From: JBBDYG01 sp040901765
GTDB taxonomy: Bacteria > Planctomycetota > Planctomycetia > Pirellulales > Lacipirellulaceae
Direction of reading: 5' to 3'
Length of the DNA stretch: 64,000 nucleotides
Assembly (NCBI GenBank): GCA_040901765.1
Contig: JBBDYG010000109.1
Location: forward strand, 1 to 64,000
In this document: positions 7,154 to 15,342 of the stretch, one piece after another
Numbering within the stretch: the stretch's first letter is position 1
Layout: every line of letters begins with the position of its first letter
Notes under the pieces: model-generated
The model's input: only the letters and a program-made list of their open reading frames with translations
Databases searched by the model: none
Told to the model about the DNA's origin: nothing
Made by a program: the position numbers and the translations under genes

Positions 7154-7206
7154 GTAGTCGTCATGCTCCGCATGACGATGGTCCACACGCGGAGCGTGGG
7201 GACTAC
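7154..7206. repeat. Interspersed GTAGTC...GACTAC palindromic repeat
   Basis: Two small hairpins (GTCATGCTCCGCATGAC and CCACACGCGGAGCGTGG) lie in the gap before the ABC gene. A relative (TAGTCCACATGCTCCGCATG) lies at 44959-45011. Confidence 0.6.
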
Positions 7207-7255
7207 TATGGTGCCACCACTTGGCCACATCGGGCGACTCAACCACAATGGCTAC

Positions 7256-7930
7256 ATGAGCACGTTGGTCGTTGAGAATCTCGTCAAGCACTATCCCACG
7301 CCAGCGGAGCCGCTGGTGATTCTCGACGGCGTCTCCTTGTCGCTTGCCGCGGGCGAGAATCTCGCGATCATTGGCCCCAGTGGGTCGGGCAAAAGCACAC
7401 TGCTGGCCATTCTCGGCACGCTGGAAACGCCCACTTCCGGCACCGTCACACTCGCGGGCAGCGATCCGTTTTCGCTCGACGAGCGCGAGCTAGCCGCGTT
7501 CCGTGGCGACCACATCGGCTTCGTTTTCCAGGACCATTACCTGCTGCCGCAATGCACCGTGTGGGAAAACGTGCTCGTGCCGCTGCTGGCAAGCGGTCCG
7601 ATCACGAGCGACGGCCAGGATCGCGCCCGCGAACTCATCGACCGCGTCGGCCTCGCCAATCGCCTCACCCACCGCCCGGCGGAACTCTCGGGCGGCGAGC
7701 GCCAGCGGGTCGCCATCGCCCGGGCGCTGGTGCGCAAGCCCTCGCTGGTGTTGGCCGACGAACCGACCGGAAATCTCGATGGCCAAACCGCCGCCGCGAT
7801 CTCCGAGCTCTTACTCCAACTTCAAGCTGCGCAGGAGACGATGCTCGTAGTTGTCACGCACAGCGTACCGCTGGCCGAGGCGATGCAGAAACGGATGCGG
7901 TTGGAGGGTGGGACGCTGGTGGGGGCGTAG
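7256..7930 (+). CDS. LolD/MacB-type ABC transporter ATP-binding protein
   Basis: This 224-residue ATPase has Walker A GPSGSGKST, a Q-loop (FVFQDHYLLPQCTV), the signature LSGGERQRVAIARAL, Walker B LVLADEPTGNLD and a switch histidine (VVTHS). The DEPTGNLD and FQ..LLP motifs place it with the LolD/MacB/FtsE class, which drives extraction of lipoproteins or other envelope substrates. The start is the ATG at 7256; the upstream frame is repeat sequence. No permease gene is adjacent, so its membrane partner must be encoded elsewhere. Confidence 0.9.
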   Translation: MSTLVVENLVKHYPTPAEPLVILDGVSLSLAAGENLAIIGPSGSGKSTLLAILGTLETPTSGTVTLAGSDPFSLDERELAAFRGDHIGFVFQDHYLLPQCTVWENVLVPLLASGPITSDGQDRARELIDRVGLANRLTHRPAELSGGERQRVAIARALVRKPSLVLADEPTGNLDGQTAAAISELLLQLQAAQETMLVVVTHSVPLAEAMQKRMRLEGGTLVGA

Positions 7931-7931
7931 A

Positions 7932-8534
7932 TCACTTTGCGTTTCGCACCGGCGGTGCCTCGTCTGGAAACGCTTCCCGCCAAGTTTCGCCGAACCCTTC
8001 GGACAAACCGAGACTCAAGATCCATACCTGCATATAGTCAAAATCAATCGCATCGCGGTTCTCACGCAGCAAAATGGCGGCGTCAGCGCGGTCGATCAGC
8101 CGACCGGCTAGTAGCTTGTGCAGAATCAAGTCGTCGCATTGCAACACGTCCACTGGACGATGCACTCCGGAAATGTCGCGCGGCACTCTGCGTGACAGGG
8201 CCGATTTCTGGAAATCACACTCTGCCAATAGCAGATCAAATTGCACGTCATAGAACTCGCCGGGCGGCGTATAGAGAAACTGAGCCAGGCGAAGGCGGTC
8301 GATCGTCACCAGCGGAGGCGATTTCTTCGGACGACATCCGTGGGCACGAAGCTGATCGATTACTGGGTCCAGGTTCGCGCTGTCAACCGCTATTAGCAAG
8401 TCCACGTCACGGGTAGCGCGCGGATGATTCCAAACGGCCAGCGCCAAGCCGCCCACGAGAGCGCACGGATGCCCGAGCGGTTCCAGCGCCGATAGCACAT
8501 GGCCCAACACCGCCCGCACCGCTTCACCCGCCAT
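7932..8534 (-). CDS. Nucleotidyltransferase-fold protein (AbiEii-like)
   Basis: This 200-residue protein shows the minimal nucleotidyltransferase core: CALVGGLALAVWNHPRATRDVDLLIAV across two adjacent blocks, with the GG and the DVD catalytic pair, followed by VDLLIAV-type strands and a downstream Asp (YDVQFDLLL). This is typical of AbiEii-type nucleotidyltransferases and related toxin/antitoxin components. Its ATG overlaps the end of the upstream small gene by 11 bases, so the two form a unit. Whether the pair is a toxin-antitoxin system or a housekeeping tRNA-like transferase is unresolved. Confidence 0.75.
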   Translation of the reverse strand: MAGEAVRAVLGHVLSALEPLGHPCALVGGLALAVWNHPRATRDVDLLIAVDSANLDPVIDQLRAHGCRPKKSPPLVTIDRLRLAQFLYTPPGEFYDVQFDLLLAECDFQKSALSRRVPRDISGVHRPVDVLQCDDLILHKLLAGRLIDRADAAILLRENRDAIDFDYMQVWILSLGLSEGFGETWREAFPDEAPPVRNAK

Positions 8535-8790
8535 GCCGCGTCCCCCGTCGACTCAGGTTGGCGAGCATCGCGTGTTGCGCATGATCGTGTTCCTCCATGT
8601 GTCGCGCGTACCACTCGCGATAGGCCGCTTGCAAATCGCCGTCCGGCCCGATCTTCGCCCGCAACCCGGCGAGCAGCAGCGCCTCGCTTTCATCGACCAG
8701 CTCGGACCAAAGCTCGATCCGTTTCGCGAGCGGCAAATGCTTGACGCTCGGTGGGGCAAGCTCGGGTGGTGGGATGAGTTGATTTCGCAT
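8524..8790 (-). CDS. Small helical partner of the nucleotidyltransferase
   Basis: This 88-residue mostly helical protein includes LPLAKRIELWSELVDESEAL and YREWYARHMEEHDHAQHAML. I chose the ATG at 8790, since the upstream residues in the same frame look non-coding. The translational overlap with the nucleotidyltransferase gene and its small size suggest a partner (antitoxin-like) role. I recognise no specific family. Confidence 0.6.
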   Translation of the reverse strand: MRNQLIPPPELAPPSVKHLPLAKRIELWSELVDESEALLLAGLRAKIGPDGDLQAAYREWYARHMEEHDHAQHAMLANLSRRGTRHGG

Positions 8791-8866
8791 GGTGACGACG
8801 GTCCGGAGAGAACTGCAATAATCCCGTCGCAATTGTACCCCACATGCTGAAGAGGTGCGTTGTCGA

Positions 8867-9268
8867 TTACCAGCCGCTTAGTTGCCGGACAATGATGAAA
8901 ATGAGGTACGTCAGCACAATCACTCGCACTGCGATGCTGAACGCCGAATAGCGCATCCGGACTCGCTCTTTCCGGAACGGAAAAGGCAGGTACGCAGCCA
9001 CGTTCGCCCAGGGATTGAACCCGAATTGCCAATGGCCGCGCTCGGTGCTCACATCCAGGATATCAAATGGGATGAGCCACTGTCGTGCTCTATACAGTAC
9101 GGCGTCCTGGACTTCGCCGACTTCAATGAGAATGTCGCCGCACTCTATACGTTCGGGAAAGACTTTAAACCATCCCCGAGTCGCCGAAATCCAATCTGCC
9201 CCATAGCGAGGCGGACCGCCGTCCGATTCGATGGCCTTCGTCCATGCCTTGTAAACTGGCGATACCAT
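8867..9268 (-). CDS. Hypothetical protein with C-terminal membrane helices
   Basis: This 133-residue protein has a soluble N-terminal part (RGWFKVFPERIECGDILIEVGEVQDAVLYRA in two blocks, reading like a small beta domain). It ends in a hydrophobic C-terminus (VIVLTYLIFIIVRQLSGW), preceded by a basic stretch FPFRKERVRMR. It stands alone with no operon partner, and its function is unknown. The residue pattern is coding-like throughout and the stop lies close to the membrane segment. Confidence 0.6.
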   Translation of the reverse strand: MVSPVYKAWTKAIESDGGPPRYGADWISATRGWFKVFPERIECGDILIEVGEVQDAVLYRARQWLIPFDILDVSTERGHWQFGFNPWANVAAYLPFPFRKERVRMRYSAFSIAVRVIVLTYLIFIIVRQLSGW

Positions 9269-9364
9269 CAGTCGTAATCAGTCTTGGTTATTTCGCTATA
9301 GATTACGGTTAAACCGGCTCACGCAAATCAGCAGTCGTAAATCCGCAATCATCACAATTCCACC

Positions 9365-10654
9365 CTACTCCCCAATCGCATACAGCGCATCAAACGTCCG
9401 CAGATACAGCATGCCGTTGGAGACCACCGGCGACGCGGAGATTTCTTCTTCTATGTCGTTAATCGCCAGCACCTTAAATTCGCGGCCGGGGGCGACGACC
9501 ATGATGTTGCCGTTGCGGGAGGGGATGATGATCTTGCCGTCCACATAAACCGGCGAGGCGCGGTGGCGGGCGTCGATCGTGCGCTCGCGGTAGATTTCCT
9601 TGCCGGTCTTCGCGTCGACGCAGGTCAGGAACCCGCGCTCGCCGACGAGGTAGACCAGCCCATCGAGAATCAGCGGCGACGATACGTCGGGCGTCCCTTG
9701 CGGCATGCGCCACAGGAAGTAATCCGACTCGGTGATGTCGCCCGAACCGTCGGGCCGCACGCCGAGGACCGGGCCGTTCTTGGCGGTGGGGATCACGATC
9801 AGGTCTTCGCTGATGCCGGGCGAAGCGACCATGCGAAAGGTGTCGTGATAACCACCCGGCGCGGGTGGGTTCATGCCGCCGCAACGCCACAGTTCCTTGC
9901 CGTCGCCCAAGTCATACGCGATTGTGAAATCGCCGCCGTGCGTGAGCAGATACTCCAGATCGCCGAAGCGGTACAGAAATGGAGACGTGTAGGCGTGCTC
10001 GCATTCCATTTTGGCGTTCGTCAATCGCTTCGACTGCCAAATTTCGTTGCCGGTCTTGGCGTCGAGGCAGACGATGCGGGCTTCTTCGGTTTCAGGATCG
10101 CCATCCCCGTGGATAAGCTGCAAGTAGAGCCGGCCGTTGTCGAGCACGGGGGTCGAGGCCATGCCGAACTGAATGTTGAGTGGGCCGTACTTTTCATTGA
10201 TGTCGAGCCGCCACACAACCTTGCCGTCCATGTCGAAGCAGGCCAGGTCGCCGGTGCCCATGAAGCCGATGACCCGTTCGCCGTCGGTCGCGGGGGACGG
10301 CGAGGCGTAGTTGCCTTCGTCCTCGCGGACATTTTGACTTCCCTCGCCGATCGTCTCGCGCCACAGCTGCTTGCCGTCGGTCGAGATGCAAATCATATCG
10401 ACTTTGGCCGCTTCGGTGGTTGTGAGGAAGATGCGGTCCTCCCACACCACGGGCGTCGCCCCGGCCGGCCCCGGAAGCGCCACGCGCCACACCACGTTCT
10501 TCTCGCGGCCCCACTCGGTTGGTATTCCTTTCTCACTCGAAATGCCATCGCTCTGCGGCCCGCGCCATTGCGGCCAGTTCTCGGACCGTGCCGATTGCGG
10601 GGCAATGATTGCCAGCACGGCTAACCAGAAACGCATACATCGACGGCTATTCAT
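9365..10654 (-). CDS. Secreted PQQ-like beta-propeller (BamB-like) protein
   Basis: This 429-residue protein has a signal peptide (RFWLAVLAIIAPQSARS) and then ENWPQWRGPQSDGIS, the motif that opens a large planctomycete family of PQQ-like repeat proteins. Propeller blades are visible as repeated GK.LWR / W-x-x-D strand motifs (GKQLWRETIGEG, GKVVWRLDINEK, GNEIWQSKRLT, GKELWRCGG, GKEIYRER). The start ATG at 10654 has GAGG 7 bases upstream; the longer frame runs into repeat sequence. These proteins are periplasmic scaffolds or carbohydrate-related proteins; bona fide PQQ enzymes have metal-binding residues not evident here. Confidence 0.85.
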   Translation of the reverse strand: MNSRRCMRFWLAVLAIIAPQSARSENWPQWRGPQSDGISSEKGIPTEWGREKNVVWRVALPGPAGATPVVWEDRIFLTTTEAAKVDMICISTDGKQLWRETIGEGSQNVREDEGNYASPSPATDGERVIGFMGTGDLACFDMDGKVVWRLDINEKYGPLNIQFGMASTPVLDNGRLYLQLIHGDGDPETEEARIVCLDAKTGNEIWQSKRLTNAKMECEHAYTSPFLYRFGDLEYLLTHGGDFTIAYDLGDGKELWRCGGMNPPAPGGYHDTFRMVASPGISEDLIVIPTAKNGPVLGVRPDGSGDITESDYFLWRMPQGTPDVSSPLILDGLVYLVGERGFLTCVDAKTGKEIYRERTIDARHRASPVYVDGKIIIPSRNGNIMVVAPGREFKVLAINDIEEEISASPVVSNGMLYLRTFDALYAIGE

Positions 10655-10734
10655 CGCGCAACCTCGAATGGGGTTCGTGGGGACTTTGCTCGGTGGTTTT
10701 AGTCTGGCAAACGGAGCGTATGGGGTCAAGCAAC

Positions 10735-10807
10735 GTAGGTCAGGCTCTGCCTGACTTGAGTTAGGAGCAGCATCGCCGCTGCTCCTGTCAGGCACAGCCT
10801 GACCTAC
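10735..10807. repeat. TAGGTCAGGC inverted repeat, copy 1
   Basis: The arms GTAGGTCAGGCTCTGCCTGA and TCAGGCACAGCCTGACCTAC flank a second small hairpin (GGAGCAGCATCGCCGCTGCTCC). Related copies lie at 13431-13514 and 49951-50031. Confidence 0.8.
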
Positions 10808-10859
10808 AGCGGTTGTGTTAGAATAAAGGCTTCACCTTGGCCCATCGCGGCAATCGTTC

Positions 10860-12509
10860 ATGCGAATTACTTCCATTCCACAACTCTACCGCCACGTGAA
10901 CCGCTGGCGGGAGATTCTGTCGACCTTGAGCAAGTACGGCCTAGCCGATTGGCTCAGCCGGTTCGACATCCCGCTCGCCCGGGGCCTGCTGAAGAACCGC
11001 GATGGCGAGGTTCTCTCCCGGCTTAGCCGCGAGGCCCGCATCCGCCTGGCACTCGAAGAGCTTGGCCCGACGTTTATCAAGCTGGGCCAAATCCTCAGCA
11101 CGCGGCCCGACCAGGTGGGCATCGAGCTAGCCACGGAACTCTCAAAGCTCCAGTGCGATGTGCCCGCCGATAGCGCGGAGCTGATCGAGCGGACCATCGA
11201 AAGCGAACTGGGCCAGCCGGCGGCAAAGCTTTTTGCGACGTTTGAAATGCAACCGGTTGCCTCTGCGTCGATCGGGCAGGTGCATCGCGCCACGCTCTTC
11301 ACCGGCGAGGCGGTCGCTGTGAAAGTGCAACATGCGAATATCGAATCGCGGGTGCGAATCGATCTCGATATTCTCAAAGGCCTGGCGCTGCTCGCCGAGC
11401 GGTTGCCGGAATTGCAGCCCTATCGTCCACAGGCGATGGCGGCCGAGTTTCAGCGGATGCTGCGCCGCGAGCTTGACTTCGCGCGCGAACAGCGTCATCT
11501 CAGGCAGTTCGCCCGCAACTTCGCCGGCGACCGCCGCATCCACGTGCCGCGGTGTCATCCCGAGCTTTCCACCGCCCGCGTGCTGACGCTCGAGTGGCTC
11601 GACGGCATTAAGCTATGCGACTCGGCGCTGCCGCAAAATGGGCAACTCGATCGGGCGGCCATCGCCCGCAACGGCGCCGACTTATACCTGGAAATGATCT
11701 TTCGCCACGGGTTATATCACGCCGATCCCCACCCAGGAAACCTGCTGCTGATGCCGCAAGATACGATTGGTTTGCTCGATTTCGGCATGGTAGGCCGCCT
11801 CGATGTCACGCTGCAAGAAGAAATCGAAGACATGCTGATGGCAATCGTCGCAAAGGACGCGCAGCAACTGACTAACTTGGTAATGCGGCTGGGCGCGATT
11901 CCGCCGGGGCTAGATGAGCCGCTGCTGTCGGCCGACCTGACCGACTTCGTCGATCACTACGGCAATCAGCCGATGGACGAATTCGATCTGGCCGGTGCGC
12001 TTACCGAGTTCATCGAGATTACGCGGCGGTATCATATTGTGCTGCCCGGCTCGCTGGCGATGCTGCTCAAGGTGCTAGTGATGCTCGAAGGGACGGCGAA
12101 GCGCTTGCAGCCCAACTTCTCGCTCATGGAGTTGATTGAACCCTATCGCAAAGGGATGGTGGCCCGGCGGATGTCGCCCCTTCGGCAGACGAAAAAGCTG
12201 CTGCGCATTTACGGGGAGATGGAGCAGCTTGCCGAAATCCTCCCCCGCCGCCTGCGCGACATCTTAAGCCAAGTGCAGTCGGGCAAGTTCGACGTGCATC
12301 TCGACCATCGTGGTCTGGAACCATCTGTCAACCGGCTGGTTTGGGGTATGCTGACCAGTGCATTAATTTTGGGATCGACGCTATTGTTAAGCCACAACGT
12401 CTGGCCGGTTCGCGGCGTCTCGTTGCCGGGGGCGATCGGGATCGTGCTAAGCGGGCTGCTCGGCCTGCGGCTGATGTGGGCCATCAACAAGTCGGGGCAT
12501 CTCGACTAG
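10860..12509 (+). CDS. ubiB: UbiB/ABC1 (AarF) family atypical kinase
   Basis: This 549-residue membrane-associated protein has the UbiB signature KxGQ (KLGQ, 74-77) and the alanine-rich nucleotide loop ASASIGQVH (134-142). The invariant lysine is in VAVKVQ (Lys155), a catalytic-loop HADPHPGNLLL follows, and the metal-binding LLDFGMVG is present. Two C-terminal membrane helices end the protein. The family acts as an ATPase supporting biosynthesis and distribution of isoprenoid quinones. It is monocistronic here. The symbol follows the family; quinone type and exact role are not shown by the sequence. Confidence 0.88.
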   Translation: MRITSIPQLYRHVNRWREILSTLSKYGLADWLSRFDIPLARGLLKNRDGEVLSRLSREARIRLALEELGPTFIKLGQILSTRPDQVGIELATELSKLQCDVPADSAELIERTIESELGQPAAKLFATFEMQPVASASIGQVHRATLFTGEAVAVKVQHANIESRVRIDLDILKGLALLAERLPELQPYRPQAMAAEFQRMLRRELDFAREQRHLRQFARNFAGDRRIHVPRCHPELSTARVLTLEWLDGIKLCDSALPQNGQLDRAAIARNGADLYLEMIFRHGLYHADPHPGNLLLMPQDTIGLLDFGMVGRLDVTLQEEIEDMLMAIVAKDAQQLTNLVMRLGAIPPGLDEPLLSADLTDFVDHYGNQPMDEFDLAGALTEFIEITRRYHIVLPGSLAMLLKVLVMLEGTAKRLQPNFSLMELIEPYRKGMVARRMSPLRQTKKLLRIYGEMEQLAEILPRRLRDILSQVQSGKFDVHLDHRGLEPSVNRLVWGMLTSALILGSTLLLSHNVWPVRGVSLPGAIGIVLSGLLGLRLMWAINKSGHLD

Positions 12510-12530
12510 ACACGGACGCGCCAAAAAAAT

Positions 12531-12670
12531 GGAACCACAACGGCACGAAGGACACAACGAAGTCAATTGAAGTAGAATTAGCCGAAAAACCTCTCTATAT
12601 GAGGCGTAGTTCAGGAACCCACTCAACGAAGTCTTCTTACGTTGTGCCCGTTGTGTCGTCGTGGTTATCC
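12531..12670. repeat. Inverted-repeat element, CCACAACGGCACGAAGG family
   Basis: Arms of about 30-40 bases (GGAACCACAACGGCACGAAG and its imperfect complement ending GTCGTGGTTATCC) enclose a roughly 60-base AT-richer centre. A second member lies at 25207-25284. No transposase is present, which fits a small non-autonomous element. Confidence 0.6.
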
Positions 12671-12850
12671 TTGGGCCGAGGCATTCGCCGCCGCGGATCC
12701 GATGATCGGTTTGCCGCGTTCCGTGGGCATCAGTTCGGCCAGAGCCGCGAGAATCCGCTCGTTCAGATCTTCCAGCCGCGTAAGCAACTCGTCATGTCGA
12801 GCGTCAAGCTGGGCAAGTAGTTCTTGGGGGGAGCGGCTGACGGCGGCCAC
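12665..12850 (-). CDS. Small coiled-coil hypothetical protein
   Basis: A 61-residue frame with a GTG start at 12850 and AGGAG about 9 bases upstream. The body is a heptad-like helix (ELLAQLDARHDELLTRLEDL, NERILAALAEL) with a short Gly/Ala tail. It lies between ubiB and rpsU on the opposite strand and has no recognisable family. The helix regularity and the ribosome site favour a real gene, but its short length keeps confidence moderate. Confidence 0.5.
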   Translation of the reverse strand: MAAVSRSPQELLAQLDARHDELLTRLEDLNERILAALAELMPTERGKPIIGSAAANASAQG

Positions 12851-13167
12851 GGGCGGCGTCTCCTGGCAGGGGCGGGTCCATCCCAGGAATCGGACGACAC
12901 AGGCATCGCACGGTATGCCAAACGGGCCGATTTTTGCTGCCAGAGCTTGGCTGACGGCTGAGCTTTCGGGGGAGTGAAAACGGGACGGTTTTGCCGGTTC
13001 TGCCGACGGAATTCACTGCCAACAATTCTCCCGGTCGAAAAACTACCGCTGGACAAGCACCCCCGCTTTCAACTATGATTCGAGGTTACGCTATCACCGC
13101 TTTGCCGCGATAACCGGCGCAGGCGGTCCCCAATCCGTCCAATTCACAAGGGAGACGATTCGTACCG
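12851..13167. other. Intergenic region upstream of rpsU
   Basis: I see no gene in these 317 bases. They carry a putative promoter for rpsU (TGGACA, 18-base spacer, TATGAT at 13050-13079) and an untranslated leader of about 80 bases. No riboswitch-like fold was evident by eye. Confidence 0.5.
13050..13079 (+). promoter_or_regulatory. Putative sigma70-type promoter of rpsU
   Basis: TGGACA and TATGAT are separated by 18 bases and lie about 90 bases before the GTG of the bS21 gene. Confidence 0.4.
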
Positions 13168-13365
13168 GTGGTTAAGCTCACACTTCGCGACAGAGAATCG
13201 GCCCAAGAGGCCGTCCGACGGTTCCGCAAATTGGTCGAACGCAGCGGCATCAAAAAAGAGATGCGCGTACGGGAGTTCTACGAGAAGCCAAGCGAAGTCC
13301 GCCGGCGAGCGCGGTTGCGCGCCCAACGTCGCGTACGGCGCGACCGGCTGATGGGATTAATTTAG
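13168..13365 (+). CDS. rpsU: Small ribosomal subunit protein bS21
   Basis: This 65-residue basic protein has the bS21 pattern: ESAQEAVRRFRKLVERSGI, then EMRVREFYEKPSEVRRR and an Arg-rich tail. bS21 sits at the 30S platform near the Shine-Dalgarno helix. The start is GTG (13168), preceded by AAGGGAGACG about 12 bases upstream. The gene has its own putative promoter and a strong terminator directly downstream, so it is probably monocistronic. Confidence 0.92.
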   Translation: MVKLTLRDRESAQEAVRRFRKLVERSGIKKEMRVREFYEKPSEVRRRARLRAQRRVRRDRLMGLI

Positions 13366-13392
13366 TCGCCGTTCACCCGCAGTTAACAAAAA

Positions 13393-13422
13393 AAGGCCAG
13401 TCCCGGGGTAGGGACTGGCCTT
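13393..13422 (+). terminator. Strong bidirectional terminator after rpsU
   Basis: A 12-bp perfect stem (AAGGCCAGTCCC with GGGACTGGCCTT) has a 6-base loop. It is preceded by A7 and followed by TCGTCTT, so it can end rpsU and also the convergent barrel gene. Confidence 0.85.
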
Positions 13423-13430
13423 CGTCTTGG

Positions 13431-13514
13431 TAGGTCAGGCTTTGCCTGACTTTTTTTGAGAGTCAGGCTATCCTGCCTGAGTTAGCCGATCGTGTCAGGC
13501 TTAGCCTGACCTAC
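13431..13514. repeat. TAGGTCAGGC inverted repeat, copy 2
   Basis: The arms TAGGTCAGGCTTTGCCTGAC and GTCAGGCTTAGCCTGACCTA flank an internal AGTCAGGCTATCCTGCCTGA palindrome. It sits exactly between the rpsU terminator and the stop of the barrel gene. Confidence 0.8.
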
Positions 13515-13516
13515 AG

Positions 13517-14710
13517 CTAGAACGCCGATTCCAATCGGACGAACCAGCCGTCGAAGCCCATGATGTTGGCGTCGTCGTAGGCCAACTCCACAGGGAACAG
13601 GTACTGATCTCGCCCCCCCAAGTCGTGCCATGCGGCCAACAAATAGCCAGCGCTCACCTGGGTGTTGCAGGTGATCGACGCGGTGAGGCCCGCTTCGATT
13701 TCGGTCACTGGCACCAGGTGGTGGCAACTAATCGTCTGCCGCGCCACGTCCGGTAGGCCGGTAACTTCCTGCTCCGCGCTATTGTCGATATCGCCGAGCA
13801 AGAGCGAGAGGTCGCCCTTCAGGTAGCCGCTGACGACGCCGTTTCGTCCCAGGTACCGCCGGCCAAGAAGGCCCATCCGCCCGCCAACGCCGTCGAATGT
13901 GCTCCGAGTACGGCCAGTCCGCAGTTGGTTGCCTTGAGCATCGTGCGAAAAGTAGTCGGTCGAATAATCGAAGTCGGCATATCGAAACGCCGCCGTCCAG
14001 GTGAGATCCCAAGCCGGGCACCAGCAGGGGTTGCAAGGGTCGCAGCCCCCCATCGGCGATCCCAGCGGAATCGTCTTGGAAAATCCTACGTCGTAAGAAT
14101 CCAAGCTGACGTTCGAGCGGCCGCTGACACTCTGGCCGGGAACTACCGCGATCACTTCGAGCGGAGCCAGATATTGCTGCGTTGAAGTGGCGGCGGGACT
14201 TTGGGCCGAACTGCCGCTATCGAAGTTGGTATATGTAAAGCGAATTTCCTCCCCGCAATTGCACAGGCGATAACCACCGTAGAGACGATAGGCGCCGTCG
14301 TGACTGAAATCGAACTGCGTGAAGACATCTTCAAAGGTGTCCGAATCGCGGCAGAGAAAGGCGATCGACTCGCTCGGATTGGCGCGAATCTGCATGTACT
14401 CGCCGCCGATAAAGAACTGGCCGCAACGGCCATTGCTGCCGCACATGTCGCCGCAGCCGACTTCATCGCAGCAGCCCAGATCGCAGCCACAATCAAGGCC
14501 GCAACCCTCGGCGTTGCTACAGGCGGTGAGCTGAATGTCATCCGCCAGCTCGCCGAACGCGGCGGCGTGCTGCGGTTGGCCCGCGCCCCCTGTGTAGAGG
14601 GCCTGCTGTGGACCGTTGACGGTGCCCGATTGGACTTGAGCGCATGCGCCCTGGACGCTGAGCGTGAGGCAGGCCGCGAGCGCAGCCCCAGCGCGAAGAC
14701 TGAGTCTCAT
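13517..14710 (-). CDS. Lpg1974-like cysteine-rich outer-membrane barrel protein
   Basis: This 397-residue protein has a signal peptide (AALAACLTLSVQGACAQ), then a cysteine-rich region (CGLDCGCDLGCCDEVGCGDM) that could form disulfides or bind metal. The rest is a barrel-like domain with alternating aromatic strands: FFIGGEYMQIRANP, AYRLYGGYRLC, WTAAFRYADFDYS, and a terminal WFVRLESAF ending in phenylalanine, as in many outer-membrane proteins. The architecture fits the Lpg1974 pore-forming family expanded in planctomycetes. Terminal-Phe insertion by BamA is known for barrels generally; a pore function is inferred. Confidence 0.75.
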   Translation of the reverse strand: MRLSLRAGAALAACLTLSVQGACAQVQSGTVNGPQQALYTGGAGQPQHAAAFGELADDIQLTACSNAEGCGLDCGCDLGCCDEVGCGDMCGSNGRCGQFFIGGEYMQIRANPSESIAFLCRDSDTFEDVFTQFDFSHDGAYRLYGGYRLCNCGEEIRFTYTNFDSGSSAQSPAATSTQQYLAPLEVIAVVPGQSVSGRSNVSLDSYDVGFSKTIPLGSPMGGCDPCNPCWCPAWDLTWTAAFRYADFDYSTDYFSHDAQGNQLRTGRTRSTFDGVGGRMGLLGRRYLGRNGVVSGYLKGDLSLLLGDIDNSAEQEVTGLPDVARQTISCHHLVPVTEIEAGLTASITCNTQVSAGYLLAAWHDLGGRDQYLFPVELAYDDANIMGFDGWFVRLESAF

Positions 14711-15111
14711 CTAAAATCCCCCCTTGATAGAAAACGCGGCCCGCAGGCCGTGCAAGCAATTTCCCTGCGTGTCCGCTGCGAGAGAGCTTCGGCTCCCCAA
14801 TTCCCCTTGCCGGAGCGGGCGGCGCGCAATCGCGGCGGCCCTACAACCGCCAGGTTATTCCCAATGATCGGTATCGCTAGAAAGCCTACTTTGCTCTTTT
14901 TCCCTACAAAGGGCAAAGCCGGCATGTTGGGAACCACCGGCAGCACAGCTACGACCGCAATATCCGGCCCGAGCGGAGCAATCCGTCCGGGGCGACCGAG
15001 CTAGCATTGTCAAAAAAACAGCGGCGGCATCCGATTGCCGCCGCTGTCGGTTCACTTCCGCCCTTTGCGACAACTACCCGTATCGCAAAGGGCGATGAAC
15101 GAATGAACTTT
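14711..15111. other. Intergenic region with terminator
   Basis: No protein gene is supported in these 401 bases. A minus-strand terminator lies at 15012-15047, and the rest presumably contains the promoter and leader of the barrel gene. Confidence 0.5.
15012..15047 (-). terminator. Rho-independent terminator (minus strand)
   Basis: A 12-bp stem (ACAGCGGCGGCA with TGCCGCCGCTGT) is followed on the minus strand by TTTTTTT. It ends the transcript of the PEP-CTERM gene and the small frame behind it. Confidence 0.85.
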
Positions 15112-15342
15112 TTATGGTTTCTGACGTGCCCGATGTACGCCCTTCGCGACTCTTTCCGCAAGCGGCGATCCGACGGCGGCGGCAGCGCGTTGTTGGCCGA
15201 GCACAGCCGCGTACTGAATCGCCCAAGCGGCATGGATCGCTCGCGAATTCATCGAGCACGCATCCGGACGCCTGAATCCGCACACGCATGCCATCACCCC
15301 CCCAAACCGACTCTCGTAATCGTGGAACCAAAATCTCTTCAT
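15112..15342 (-). CDS. Possible small protein coupled to a PEP-CTERM gene
   Basis: A 76-residue frame beginning MKRFWFHDYESRFGG overlaps the stop of the upstream PEP-CTERM gene in an ATGA arrangement, with GGAG just before its ATG. Codon third positions are GC-rich like real genes here, and a perfect terminator follows about 65 bases later. Composition includes several Cys (MACVCGF) and an Ala-rich helix (AIHAAWAIQYAAVL). No family is recognised. The coupling and terminator favour a gene; lack of similarity leaves doubt. Confidence 0.4.
   Translation of the reverse strand: MKRFWFHDYESRFGGVMACVCGFRRPDACSMNSRAIHAAWAIQYAAVLGQQRAAAAVGSPLAERVAKGVHRARQKP

Noticed and set aside
9563..10624. A 353-residue plus-strand frame
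   Set aside because: It is exactly antisense to the PQQ-like propeller gene, a usual artefact in GC-rich DNA, and has no signature of its own.
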